A DNA stretch of 64,000 nucleotides, taken from NCBI GenBank assembly GCA_025992855.1, contig DAJPGB010000001.1:248001-312000 (forward strand), read 5' to 3'. Source of the DNA: Coriobacteriaceae bacterium (lineage in GTDB: Bacteria > Actinomycetota > Coriobacteriia > Coriobacteriales > Coriobacteriaceae). The position numbers and the translations under genes were made by a program. Shown here in pieces: positions 17,851 through 26,536 of the stretch. The notes below the pieces were generated by a model. It saw only the letters and a program-made list of their open reading frames with translations. It was not told the DNA's origin and searched no databases. Within the stretch, counting starts at the first letter, position 1, and every line of letters starts with the position of its first letter.

Positions 17851-18083
17851 GTCAATCTCCCGTTTTCGCACCCGTGACCGCATGGTGCCACAGGGGGTTG
17901 TTTTCGCAGGTCACGCGCTCAATTGAGAATAGCCTGCATCGCACAGTATAAACCTACAGTTAACGCCATTCTAACAAATATGCAATTCACCTGCGCAAAT
18001 GCAAAGCATACGATAACCAGCGGAAACCACGTGGGTCGGTTAATGGGAGCGGCCCACCGGGAGGCACAAGAAGGGAAGTTCCT

Positions 18084-18965
18084 ATGAGCAATTGGCTTAA
18101 GCTCGAGGGCGATGTCTGCGCCGTGACTGGCGCGCTCGGCGGTATGGGCGCCGAGATTTGCCGCGAGTTCGCCCGCAATGGCGCCAACGTCGTCATGCTC
18201 GACCTGGACGAGGAGAAGGTCAAGGCCGCTGCCGCCGACCTAGCTGCCGAGTTTGGCATCCACGCCGAGGGTTACAAGATGAACGCCACCGACGAGGCCG
18301 AGGTTCAGGCCGCCGTCGATGCCACCATCGCCAACTTCGGCCGCGTCGACGTCCTCGTCAACACCGCCGGCATCCTGCGCTTCGCCGCTATGGAGGACCT
18401 GCCGCTGAGCGACTGGGAGCAGGTGCTCAACGTCAACCTCACCGGCTACTTCATCACCTCGCAGCGCTTTGGTCGCGAGATGATCAAGGCCGGCCAGGGT
18501 CGCCTGGTGCACATCTCCACCGTCGCCAGCCACTCCCCCGAGACGTTCTCGGGCGTGTACAGCTCCACCAAGGCCGGCGTCAACATGATGTCCAAGATGC
18601 TCGCTGCCGAGTGGGGCCCGTACGGCGTGCGCTCCAACTGCGTCGAGCCCTGCTTCGTCAAGACCCCCATGTCGGCCAACTTCTACGCCGACCCCGAGGT
18701 CGAGAAGAGCCGCAGCCGCCTCATCGCCACGCGCCGCATCGGCGAGGTCAGCGATATCGCCAACGCCGTCATGTTCCTGGCGTCCAAGCGCTCGGACTTT
18801 ACCACCGGTGACGCCATCAAGGTCGATGGCGGTTTCTCCAACATGATGGGCGACCTCACCGCCAAGCCCGGCGGCCGTCGCGTATACGCCGACAACTACC
18901 TCAAGAACAAGGGCGTCGAGCTCTGGTCCGATGAGTCCGGCGTCGCAAAGCCGACTGACCAGTAA
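18084..18965 (+). CDS. Short-chain dehydrogenase/reductase
   Basis: 293 residues of the classical SDR family: cofactor motif TGALGGMG (15-22), Asp40 at the end of strand 2 favouring NAD(H), NTAG (93-96), IST at 144-146 and the catalytic YSSTK (Tyr159, Lys163). It has a C-terminal extension of about 35 residues beyond the usual VDGG end. It is the first gene of an operon with an OFA-type transporter and a Gfo/Idh/MocA dehydrogenase, divergent from LysR. It should oxidise or reduce a hydroxyl of an imported organic acid, polyol or cyclitol; the substrate is not known. Confidence 0.87.
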   Translation: MSNWLKLEGDVCAVTGALGGMGAEICREFARNGANVVMLDLDEEKVKAAAADLAAEFGIHAEGYKMNATDEAEVQAAVDATIANFGRVDVLVNTAGILRFAAMEDLPLSDWEQVLNVNLTGYFITSQRFGREMIKAGQGRLVHISTVASHSPETFSGVYSSTKAGVNMMSKMLAAEWGPYGVRSNCVEPCFVKTPMSANFYADPEVEKSRSRLIATRRIGEVSDIANAVMFLASKRSDFTTGDAIKVDGGFSNMMGDLTAKPGGRRVYADNYLKNKGVELWSDESGVAKPTDQ

Positions 18966-19049
18966 ACCAGCCCGGTAGAAAGGGGCGCGGGGCAAGCACC
19001 TCAGCGGCGTTTGCCCCTCCCCTCCCCCGCATCGATTAGAAAGAGTCCA

Positions 19050-20306
19050 ATGGCTTCCACCAACTCCAACAAGGGTCGCGCCGTCGTGCTTTCCGCCGCG
19101 TGCGTCACCATGTTCTTCATCAGCTCCATCGCGCTGTATTCCGTCGTGAGCAAAAACCTGCTCGCCGTTTACCCCGAGTGGTCCAGCGCCCTTACCTGGG
19201 CCTTCCCGGTCTTTCAGACCATCATGGCCGTGACGGGCATCTTCGCCGGCCGCATCTCCGATAAGATCGGCCCCCGCAACGTCGTGATCGCCGCTGCCGT
19301 GTGCTACGGCGTGGGCTGGTTCATGTCCGGCACCGTCACCGAGCCGTGGCAGTTCTACCTGTGGTTCTCGCTCGTCGCCGCCGTCGGCAACGGTCTGGGC
19401 TACAACCCGGCACTCACCACGGGTCAGAAGTGGTTCATCGACAAGAAGGGCCTCGCCTCCGGCATCACCCTGGCTGCTTCGACCGCCGGCCCCGCCGTGC
19501 TGTCCCCGGTGCTCGCCTCGCTGCTCATCCCGAGCCTTGGCATCTTCGGCGCCCTTAAGGCGCTCGGCATCATCTTCTTTGTGATGATCGCCGCCTCCGC
19601 CCTGTTCCTGAAGGCCCCCGAGGCCGGTTGGCTGCCCGAGGGCTTCGAGGCCCCCAAGGGCGGCGCCCACGCCGGCACCTTCGGCGACCTCACCCCGGGC
19701 GAGATGGTCAAGACCCCGCGCTTCTGGGTCCTCATCATCACCTTCGCCTTTGCCGCCACCGCCGGCACCCTGCTCGTGGGCAAGGTTGCCTCCATCGCCG
19801 CCGTCCAGCTCTTCGCCGACCCCACGAGCGCCGCTGCCGTCGCTCTCGGCGGTGTGGTCGTCTCCGTCAACACCTGCGCCAACCTGGTCGGCCGTCTGTC
19901 CTTTGGTCAGATCATCGACAAGCTCGGTGCCTACAAGTCGCTGCTCATCAGCCTTGTCGTCACCATCGTCGCGCTCGTCATCATGTCGATGAGCTTTACG
20001 CAGAGCATGTTCTTCGTGGCGCTCGCCCTGCTCGGCTTTAGCTTTGGCGCCCTGCTCGTCATCTACCCGCCGCTCACCGGTGGTGCCTTCGGTACCAGCA
20101 ACATCGGCGTCAACTACGGCATCATGTTCCTGGGCTACGCCGCTTCCACCTGGATCAGCCAGCCCATCACCGCCGTGCTGTATCACGCCGAGGCCGGCAG
20201 CGCCGCCTACCAGCAGTCCTTCTACGGCGCCATCGTAATCGCCGCCATCGCCGTCGTGCTCACCGTCTACATGATGGTCTCCGACAGCAAGAAGAAATCC
20301 GCTTAG
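19050..20306 (+). CDS. MFS transporter, OFA (oxalate/formate antiporter-like) family
   Basis: 418 residues with about 12 membrane segments. The OFA hallmarks are the long first loop after TM1, GRISDKIGPRNVV as motif A, and the central loop with EMVKTPRFWVLIITFAFA at the start of the second half. The family carries carboxylates or acts with redox enzymes on small acids. ATG 19050 is preferred (tagaaagag upstream) over a frame start at 19011. It lies between SDR and Gfo/Idh/MocA genes, so it is the likely importer of their shared substrate. Confidence 0.87.
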   Translation: MASTNSNKGRAVVLSAACVTMFFISSIALYSVVSKNLLAVYPEWSSALTWAFPVFQTIMAVTGIFAGRISDKIGPRNVVIAAAVCYGVGWFMSGTVTEPWQFYLWFSLVAAVGNGLGYNPALTTGQKWFIDKKGLASGITLAASTAGPAVLSPVLASLLIPSLGIFGALKALGIIFFVMIAASALFLKAPEAGWLPEGFEAPKGGAHAGTFGDLTPGEMVKTPRFWVLIITFAFAATAGTLLVGKVASIAAVQLFADPTSAAAVALGGVVVSVNTCANLVGRLSFGQIIDKLGAYKSLLISLVVTIVALVIMSMSFTQSMFFVALALLGFSFGALLVIYPPLTGGAFGTSNIGVNYGIMFLGYAASTWISQPITAVLYHAEAGSAAYQQSFYGAIVIAAIAVVLTVYMMVSDSKKKSA

Positions 20307-20315
20307 TAATTGCCG

Positions 20316-20346
20316 ATGTGACAAAGGGACTGTCCCTTTGTCACAT
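20316..20346. repeat. 31-bp dispersed palindrome in the SDR/MFS/Gfo operon
   Basis: Perfect 15-bp arms atgtgacaaagggac and gtccctttgtcacat flank a single central base. It lies between the MFS stop and the Gfo/Idh/MocA start, inside the probable operon. Same family as 8538-8570 and 34956-34988. Confidence 0.85.
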
Positions 20347-20373
20347 TCCGCCGCCATTAATTAAGGAGTCGAA

Positions 20374-21414
20374 ATGTCTGAGCTCAACCCCGTCCGCATT
20401 GCCGTTATCGGCGCCGGCGCCATGGGCCGCAACCACATCCGCTTTGTCACCGAGGAGCCCGAGGCCGAGCTCGTCGCCATCGCTGACGCCTTTGAGGGCG
20501 CCCGCGCCACGGCCGAGGCCGCCGGCGTGCCGTTTTATACCGATCCCGCCCAGATGATGGACGAGGTCAAGCCCGAGGCCGTCATTATCGCCACCCCCAA
20601 CGACCTGCATCTGGGCGTTGCCCGCGAGGCCATCAAGCGCAACATCGTGCCGCTGGTCGAAAAGCCGATCTCCAACGACCTCGAGGATGCTCAGGCCTTC
20701 GCCGCCGAGGCCGAGACCGCCGGCGTGCCCGTGCTCGTGGGTCAGCACCGTCGCCACAACCCCTTCGTCAACAAGGCCAAGGAGATCATCGAGTCCGGCG
20801 AACTGGGCAAGCTCACCGTGTCGAGCTTCCACTACATGATCTATAAGAATGACGAGTACTTCGACGTCGAGTGGCGCCGCAAGAAGGGTGCCGGCCCGAT
20901 CCTGGTCAACCTAGTGCACGACGTCGACCTGCTCCGCTACCTGCTGGGCGAGCCCGTTGCCGTCCAGGGCATGCAGTCCAGCGCCGCCCGCGGTTTTGAG
21001 ACCGAGGACTCCGCCGTGGTCAACGTGCGTTTTGCCGATGGAGCGCTCGCAAGCATGACCATCTCCGACGCCACCGCCAGCCCCTGGAACTGGGAGGCAA
21101 CCGCCCGCGAGGACCCGCAGTACCGCCCCTTCGACGCCGACGCCTACTTTATCGGCGGAACCTTGGGCGCCCTGTCGCTGCCCCGCCTGCACCAGTTCTC
21201 CTACGACGGCGCCTCTAACTGGCACAAGCCGCTGCAGATGGAGATCCCGGCCGTGGACCCGGCGCTGCCGCACAAGATGCAGCTCAAGCACTTTGTGAAG
21301 GTCGTCCGCCGCGAGGTCGAGCCCGTCGTGACCCCCGCCGACAACGTTAAGACGCTCACGCTTCTCAACGCCATCAAGGAGGCCGCCGAGACCGGCCAGC
21401 TCGTCGAGCTGTAA
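20374..21414 (+). CDS. Gfo/Idh/MocA family oxidoreductase
   Basis: 346 residues. The N-terminal Rossmann motif is GAGAMG (13-18) and the family signature EKP is at 96-98 (VEKPIS). The catalytic region HDVDLLRYLLG contains the Asp/His pair common in inositol-dehydrogenase-like members. It oxidises a sugar, inositol or related ring alcohol with NAD(P). ATG 20374 follows aaggag. It is the last gene of the SDR-MFS operon, and a strong terminator follows at 21485. Confidence 0.88.
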   Translation: MSELNPVRIAVIGAGAMGRNHIRFVTEEPEAELVAIADAFEGARATAEAAGVPFYTDPAQMMDEVKPEAVIIATPNDLHLGVAREAIKRNIVPLVEKPISNDLEDAQAFAAEAETAGVPVLVGQHRRHNPFVNKAKEIIESGELGKLTVSSFHYMIYKNDEYFDVEWRRKKGAGPILVNLVHDVDLLRYLLGEPVAVQGMQSSAARGFETEDSAVVNVRFADGALASMTISDATASPWNWEATAREDPQYRPFDADAYFIGGTLGALSLPRLHQFSYDGASNWHKPLQMEIPAVDPALPHKMQLKHFVKVVRREVEPVVTPADNVKTLTLLNAIKEAAETGQLVEL

Positions 21415-21484
21415 AGCCCGAGCGGGCTGCGGCAAACCCCTATGCCGAACCCCTTGGCCCGTCACAAATAAGCCCCTCTTCTTC

Positions 21485-21519
21485 GCCCCGCGAGCAGCCT
21501 CCTGCCCGCGGGGCTTTTT
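21485..21519 (+). terminator. Rho-independent terminator
   Basis: Perfect arms gccccgcg (21485-21492) and cgcggggc (21507-21514), then TTTTT. It ends the SDR/MFS/Gfo operon. Confidence 0.9.
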
Positions 21520-21591
21520 GCTGCAGGGTAGTCGCGGATGGTATCCTTGGTAGCCCTGTGCTGCAAACGCACCTTAAACGCAAGGAGTCCC

Positions 21592-23739
21592 ATGGATCTT
21601 ATCGCCCAGCTCGCTCGCGAGCTCAACCTTAAGGCAGCCAATGTCGAGGCGGCCGTCAAGCTCATCGACGAGGGCAACACCATCCCCTTTATTTCGCGCT
21701 ACCGCAAGGAAGCCACCGGCGGCATGGACGACGTTGCCCTGCGTGCGCTCGACGAGCGCCTGTCCTACCTGCGCAATCTTGAGCAGCGCAAGGAGGATGT
21801 CATCCTGCTCATCGACGCCCAGGGCAAACTCACGCCCGAGCTCGAGCAGCTGATCCGCGAGGCCACGCAGCTCCAGCGTGTCGAGGACCTCTACAAGCCC
21901 TACCGCAAAAAGCGCATGACCCGCGCGCAGAAGGCCCGCGAGGCAGGGCTGGAGCCCCTCGCCAACATGATCATTATGCAAGCCTCGGCCAAGGGCAGCG
22001 CGCTCGACGCCGCCGCGGCATACGTCAACGAGGAGGCCGGCTTCGACACGCCTGAAAAGGCGCTCGCCGGCGCCGCCGACATCGTGGCCGAGACGGTGGC
22101 CGAGGATCCCGAGAACGTCGCCGACCTGCGTGCCTTTACGCAAAACACCGCCGACATCGTCGTCGAGGCGACCGACCCCGCCGAGAAGACCCCCTACGAT
22201 CCGTACTACAGCTATGACGAGCCGCTGCGCCGTATTCCCAACCACCGCGTGCTGGCTATCGATCGCGGTGAGCGCGAGGGAAAGCTCCGCGTGCGCGTGA
22301 ATGTCGACGGTGCTGCCGCCACGGCACGCCTCGGCAGCCGTTGGCCCCGCCGCCAGGGCGTGTTTGCTCCCATATTCGACGCCGCTATCGCTGACGGTTA
22401 CAAGCGCCTCATGGCCCCCTCGCTGGAGCGCGAGGCCCGCGCCAAACTCACCGTTCGCGCCCAGACCGAGGCCATCAACGTCTTTGCCAAGAATCTCGAG
22501 GGCCTGCTCTCGGCACGCCCCGTGCGCGGCGCCCGCGTGCTCGCGCTCGACCCGGGCTACCGCACCGGCTGCAAGGTCGCCGTCATGGACGAGACCGGCA
22601 AGCTGCTCGACCACGGCGTGGTCTACCCCACCAAGCCGCGCCACGACGTCGCCGGCACCAAGCGCGAGCTCGCCCGCCTCGTCAAGAAGGACAGCGTCAA
22701 CACCATCGTCATCGGCAACGGCACCGCCAGCCGCGAGACCGAAGAAGTCGTCTCGGAGTTCATTGCCGAGCAGGCGCCCGGGCTGCGATACACCATCGTC
22801 AACGAGGCCGGCGCGTCGGTGTACTCCGCCTCCGAGCTCGCCAGCCAGGAGTATCCCGACCTGGACGTCACCGTGCGCGGTGCCATGAGCCTGGGTCGCC
22901 GCCTGCAGGACCCACTGGCAGAGCTCGTCAAGATTCCGCCTCAGTCCATCGGCGTGGGCCAATACCAGCACGACCTTGACCAGGCCGAGCTCTCGCGCAC
23001 CCTGGGCCACGTGGTGGAGGACGTCGTCAACCGTGTGGGCGTCGACGTGAACACCGCGAGCGCAAGCCTGCTGGGATACGTATCGGGCATTACGCCGAGC
23101 GTGGCCAAGAACATCGTGGCCTACCGCGAGGAAAACGGCGCCTTTACCGATCGCCGCCAGCTCAAGAAGGTCCCCAAGCTGGGACCCAAGGCATACCTCA
23201 ACGCCGCGGGCTTCCTGCGCATCAGCGGCGGCAAGAACCCGCTCGACGCGACGAGCGTCCACCCCGAAAGCTACGAGGTGGCAACGTCCGTCCTAGAGCG
23301 CGCCGGTGTGGCGGCCAGTGAGCTCAGCCGCGGCGGCGTGCCCGACATCGAGCGCCGCCTGGGCAGCATCTCGGCGCTGGCAAGCGACCTGGACTGTGGC
23401 ACCCTGACGCTCATCGACATCGTCAACGAGCTCAAGAAGCCCGGCCGCGACCCGCGCGACGATGCGCCCGAGGTGGTCTTTAGCCGCTCGGCTCTTTCCA
23501 TCGACGACCTGGAGCCCGGCATGGAGCTCAAGGGCACGGTGCGCAACGTCGTCGACTTTGGCGCCTTCGTCGACGTGGGCGTGCACCAGGACGGCCTCGT
23601 GCACATCTCCAAGCTCGCCAACCGCTTTGTCAAGCACCCCAGCGACGTCGTGCGCGTCGGTGACACGGTGAAGGTGTGGGTGGAAAAGGTCGATCGCGAC
23701 CGCAAAAAGATCTCCCTCACCATGGTGCAGGGCAAATAG
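21592..23739 (+). CDS. Tex-family RNA-binding protein (S1 domain)
   Basis: 715 residues with the full Tex layout: N-terminal helical region (IPFISRYRKEATGGMDD), a YqgF/RNase H-like domain (VLALDPGYRTGCKVAVMD), helix-hairpin-helix repeats (NTASASLLGYVSGI) and a C-terminal S1 domain (GMELKGTVRNVVDFGAFVDVG). Tex is a cytoplasmic nucleic-acid-binding transcription accessory protein. ATG 21592 has aaggag at good distance and starts directly in the conserved region; the frame is open from 21538. It stands alone. Confidence 0.93.
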   Translation: MDLIAQLARELNLKAANVEAAVKLIDEGNTIPFISRYRKEATGGMDDVALRALDERLSYLRNLEQRKEDVILLIDAQGKLTPELEQLIREATQLQRVEDLYKPYRKKRMTRAQKAREAGLEPLANMIIMQASAKGSALDAAAAYVNEEAGFDTPEKALAGAADIVAETVAEDPENVADLRAFTQNTADIVVEATDPAEKTPYDPYYSYDEPLRRIPNHRVLAIDRGEREGKLRVRVNVDGAAATARLGSRWPRRQGVFAPIFDAAIADGYKRLMAPSLEREARAKLTVRAQTEAINVFAKNLEGLLSARPVRGARVLALDPGYRTGCKVAVMDETGKLLDHGVVYPTKPRHDVAGTKRELARLVKKDSVNTIVIGNGTASRETEEVVSEFIAEQAPGLRYTIVNEAGASVYSASELASQEYPDLDVTVRGAMSLGRRLQDPLAELVKIPPQSIGVGQYQHDLDQAELSRTLGHVVEDVVNRVGVDVNTASASLLGYVSGITPSVAKNIVAYREENGAFTDRRQLKKVPKLGPKAYLNAAGFLRISGGKNPLDATSVHPESYEVATSVLERAGVAASELSRGGVPDIERRLGSISALASDLDCGTLTLIDIVNELKKPGRDPRDDAPEVVFSRSALSIDDLEPGMELKGTVRNVVDFGAFVDVGVHQDGLVHISKLANRFVKHPSDVVRVGDTVKVWVEKVDRDRKKISLTMVQGK

Positions 23740-23769
23740 CAGAAGGGCAATCCGCTGCCCATCGTTGAA

Positions 23770-23846
23770 CTTGCAAGTTTTTCTCACCTGATGGGAAAAA
23801 CTTGCAAACTTTGCAAGTTTTTGTTACGCTCTGAGAAAAACTTGCA
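23770..23846. promoter_or_regulatory. Tandem inverted repeats, exact 40-bp period, upstream of DUF4143 copy 2
   Basis: Forward units ttgcaagttttt start at 23771 and 23811; inverse units aaaaacttgca start at 23796 and 23836. Both pairs are exactly 40 bp apart. The array ends 14 bp before the start codon at 23860 and is AT-rich in a GC-rich setting. Likely operator or iteron set for the downstream protein. Confidence 0.75.
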
Positions 23847-23859
23847 GATTGGACGAACG

Positions 23860-25149
23860 ATGAACGGGCAGCCCGTAGCAAGGGACAACTACCTCAAGAA
23901 GCTGATCGCCTTTCGCGATTCAGATGTCATCAAGGTCGTCACTGGCATGCGGCGATGCGGCAAATCAACGCTGCTCGACATGATGCGCTCCTATCTTGCC
24001 AAAGACGGCGTACCAACCGAATGCCTCCTCTCTTTTCGAATGGAATCATTCGACCTCGAAGGAATTCGCGATTGGCGCGAGCTTTACCGCTATGTCGTCG
24101 AGCGGATGCCGTCGAGCGGGAAATGCTACCTCTTCTTCGACGAGCTGCAAGAAGTTGCCAGCTGGGAGAAAGCCATCAACGCACTTCGCGTCGACAAAGA
24201 CTGCGACATTTACATTACGGGTTCGAATGCATTTTTGCTCTCCAGCGAGATAGCAACCCTGATCTCGGGAAGATACGTCGAGATCAGAATGCACCCGTTG
24301 TCTTTCTCCGAATACCTCGACTTCCTTGGCCCAACCGAAATCACGAGCAGATATGCCGTCTTTGGGAAGGAAGAAATTACCCCGATCGACGAGCTGCTCG
24401 ACCGATACCTGAAATTTGGAGGCCTCCCCTATCTCGCCATTTCCGGTCTGCCCGAACGAGAGATGAAAGACTATATTTGGAGCACCTACCAGACCATTGT
24501 CGGTCGCGACATCTTGGCCCGGGAGGCCCGCCGAGGACGGAGGGCCGTAACGAGCAGAGACCTACTCGACAGAGTTTGCGCCTACCTGGCCGACAACATC
24601 TCAAACCCAACATCGATCAACAAGATCATCGGCTCTTTGAATGAAAGCGGAACCAAAACTTCACACGGCGTCATCGACACCTGCGTGTCGGCACTCGAGG
24701 AAACCTATATCTTCTCCCATGCCCGCCGATTTGACATCAAAGGGCGCGAGGTGCTCAAAACCGGAGGAAAATACTATATCGAGGACCTTGGACTCCGTGC
24801 CTACCTCGACGGTTATCGAGGTAGCGATAGCGGACGCGCCCTCGAAAACGCCGTATATAACCGCCTCGTCATCGATGGGTATCGGGTTTTCACGGGGCAC
24901 ATGCGGAATGCCGAGATTGATTTCGTCGCTATCGGTGACGGAGCGGACCGCAAGTTTATCCAGGTCACGGACGCCATTGATGAGGAAGTCACGCGCAATC
25001 GAGAGCTGCGCCCCTTCGAGCTGAAATCGCTCGAGAAGGTTGCCGCCGGTTACGAGAAGATCCTCGTCGTCCGTCATGGCGATCACCCTACGGACATAGA
25101 CGGCATCAGGATCATTTCGGCCGTTGATTTTCTGCTTGGGCGCTTCTAG
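23860..25149 (+). CDS. AAA+ ATPase with DUF4143-type C-terminus (copy 2)
   Basis: 429 residues. The P-loop is GMRRCGKS (29-36), Walker B YLFFDELQEV, and TGSNAFLLSSEIATLISGRY follows as the sensor region typical of this family. The C-terminal domain retains AEIDFV, but the ExK position reads FIQVTDA, so the nuclease-like site appears degenerate. The frame is open from 23791; ATG 23860 matches the conserved N-terminus. An orphan gene preceded by its own 40-bp phased repeats. Codon use is more AT-rich than in Tex just upstream, which hints at acquisition by transfer. Confidence 0.83.
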   Translation: MNGQPVARDNYLKKLIAFRDSDVIKVVTGMRRCGKSTLLDMMRSYLAKDGVPTECLLSFRMESFDLEGIRDWRELYRYVVERMPSSGKCYLFFDELQEVASWEKAINALRVDKDCDIYITGSNAFLLSSEIATLISGRYVEIRMHPLSFSEYLDFLGPTEITSRYAVFGKEEITPIDELLDRYLKFGGLPYLAISGLPEREMKDYIWSTYQTIVGRDILAREARRGRRAVTSRDLLDRVCAYLADNISNPTSINKIIGSLNESGTKTSHGVIDTCVSALEETYIFSHARRFDIKGREVLKTGGKYYIEDLGLRAYLDGYRGSDSGRALENAVYNRLVIDGYRVFTGHMRNAEIDFVAIGDGADRKFIQVTDAIDEEVTRNRELRPFELKSLEKVAAGYEKILVVRHGDHPTDIDGIRIISAVDFLLGRF

Positions 25150-25283
25150 TATCGATGTCACCCATCGCGACGATTCGTTCATCGAAGACGGGCAGGTTGA
25201 TCGATTATTTAAACCCGTCCCATACGACCGTCGCCCCCATGGTGCAGGGGAAGTAAACCGCCAAAGCAAGGGTCCCCCCTCTC

Positions 25284-25463
25284 GCGACGTGCAAAATCGC
25301 GAGTATTCTGCGATTTCCGCCGCCCCGAACGCCCCTCAGAGGTAATAAAGTCAAAAACAGCCCCCGTTTTAGCATCATCAGAGCCAAAACGGGGGCTGTT
25401 CCGTGCTTCGGTTAACTGGTAAAAGCCTTTACCTTGCTGAATACTCGCGATTTTGCACGTCGC
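25284..25463. repeat. 180-bp element with perfect 25-bp terminal inverted repeats
   Basis: Arms 25284-25308 and 25439-25463 are perfect complements. The outer flanks are also partly complementary (gggtcccccct against aggcgggggtacc). The hairpin at 25356-25400 is nested inside. It lies between convergent genes (DUF4143 copy 2 and the transaldolase). The region 25150-25283 shows no gene. Confidence 0.75.
25356..25400 (-). terminator. Hairpin terminator between convergent genes
   Basis: Perfect 15-bp arms aacagcccccgtttt (25356-25370) and aaaacgggggctgtt (25386-25400). On the minus strand the stem runs into TTTTTG, fitting termination downstream of the transaldolase gene. It is nested in the larger inverted repeat 25284-25463. 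Confidence 0.8.
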
Positions 25464-25482
25464 AGGCGGGGGTACCTTTGCC

Positions 25483-25658
25483 TACGGCAGGATATGGAAG
25501 CCAATCGCCAACCTACCGACGGGTTCGCGTCGGCAGCCCCGGCCTTTCCTTTGCCTAGCGCGACCCTCGCGAAGCGCGTGAGCGATAGGGAAAGGAAAGG
25601 CCGGGGCGAACAACCCTCGGCGCAGCCAGTGTTCGCGTTACGGCAGGATATGGAAGCC
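25483..25658. repeat. 20-bp duplication of the transaldolase 3' end flanking a long hairpin
   Basis: The 20-bp sequence tacggcaggatatggaagcc occurs at 25483-25502 and at 25639-25658, where it is the last codons and stop of the transaldolase gene. Between them is a hairpin with 22-bp arms (25536-25557 and 25586-25607, one mismatch). This looks like a small non-coding element inserted with duplication of its target, or a recombination scar. Confidence 0.65.
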
Positions 25659-26342
25659 GAGCGAGGCGATATCCTTGGCAAAGCCGCGCACGGTGTCGAG
25701 CGAGACCTCGTACGGATCACGGCCGATGTTCTTGCGCTTGGCCAGGATGCTGTTGGGCACCGTGATGATTTGGCAACCGCAGGCTTCGGCCTGGTAAATG
25801 TTGATGAGCTCGCGCGTGGACGCCCACAGGACCTCGCAGTTGGGCTTGACGGCGGCCTTCTTGACCGACTCCGTCATAAACGGAATGGGATCGACGCCGG
25901 TATCGGCGATGCGGCCGGCAAAGAGTGAAATGATAGACGGTGTCTCGGCGTCAACGGCCTCGACCATCTCGTCGACCTGCTCGGGCGTAAAGATGGTGGT
26001 GACGTTGACCTTGATGCCATCGGCCGAAAGCTTGCGGACCAGCTCGGCGGTGGACTCGCCCTTGGTGGTCACGCACGGAATCTTGACGTAGACGTTCTCG
26101 GCCCAGGTGGCGATCTCGCGAGCCTCGACCTCCATGGTCTCGACGTCGTCGGCAAAGACCTCAAACGAGACGGACACATCGGTGATGTGGGCCAGGACCT
26201 CCTTGGCAAACGCGCGGTAGTCCGTCACGCCGCCCTTCTTCATAAGGGACGGGTTGGTCGTGAAACCCTGAACGTTGCCGTTCTCGTACATGTCGAGCAT
26301 GCCCTCGAGGTTTGCACCGTCAGCGAACACCTTGATTGCCAT
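25638..26342 (-). CDS. Transaldolase/fructose-6-phosphate aldolase-like protein
   Basis: 234 residues, matching the short transaldolase subfamily. It has GFTTNPSLM near the N-terminus, the Schiff-base Lys87 in VYVKIPCV, and NVTTIFTPEQ. These TIM-barrel enzymes transfer or cleave dihydroxyacetone units of sugar phosphates in the cytoplasm. ATG 26342 (GGAAGGAA upstream) gives the standard N-terminus; an upstream start at 26366 would add 8 residues. The stop codon lies within a 20-bp sequence that is duplicated downstream. Confidence 0.88.
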   Translation of the reverse strand: MAIKVFADGANLEGMLDMYENGNVQGFTTNPSLMKKGGVTDYRAFAKEVLAHITDVSVSFEVFADDVETMEVEAREIATWAENVYVKIPCVTTKGESTAELVRKLSADGIKVNVTTIFTPEQVDEMVEAVDAETPSIISLFAGRIADTGVDPIPFMTESVKKAAVKPNCEVLWASTRELINIYQAEACGCQIITVPNSILAKRKNIGRDPYEVSLDTVRGFAKDIASLGFHILP

Positions 26343-26536
26343 CTGCCTGATTCCTTCCGTTTGCATACGGCCGATAAACTGCTAAACACTTTACCTATGT
26401 TTATCAAGGCGTGAACTGCGGGTTTTTATCTTCTCGGCGAACGGTATAAACACCTCAGTGTTTGGATTGATAAATCGATTGAGCATGCAAAAGCAAAAGA
26501 GTCGCAGTTTGAGCAAACGTCAGAACGCGGGATTCA

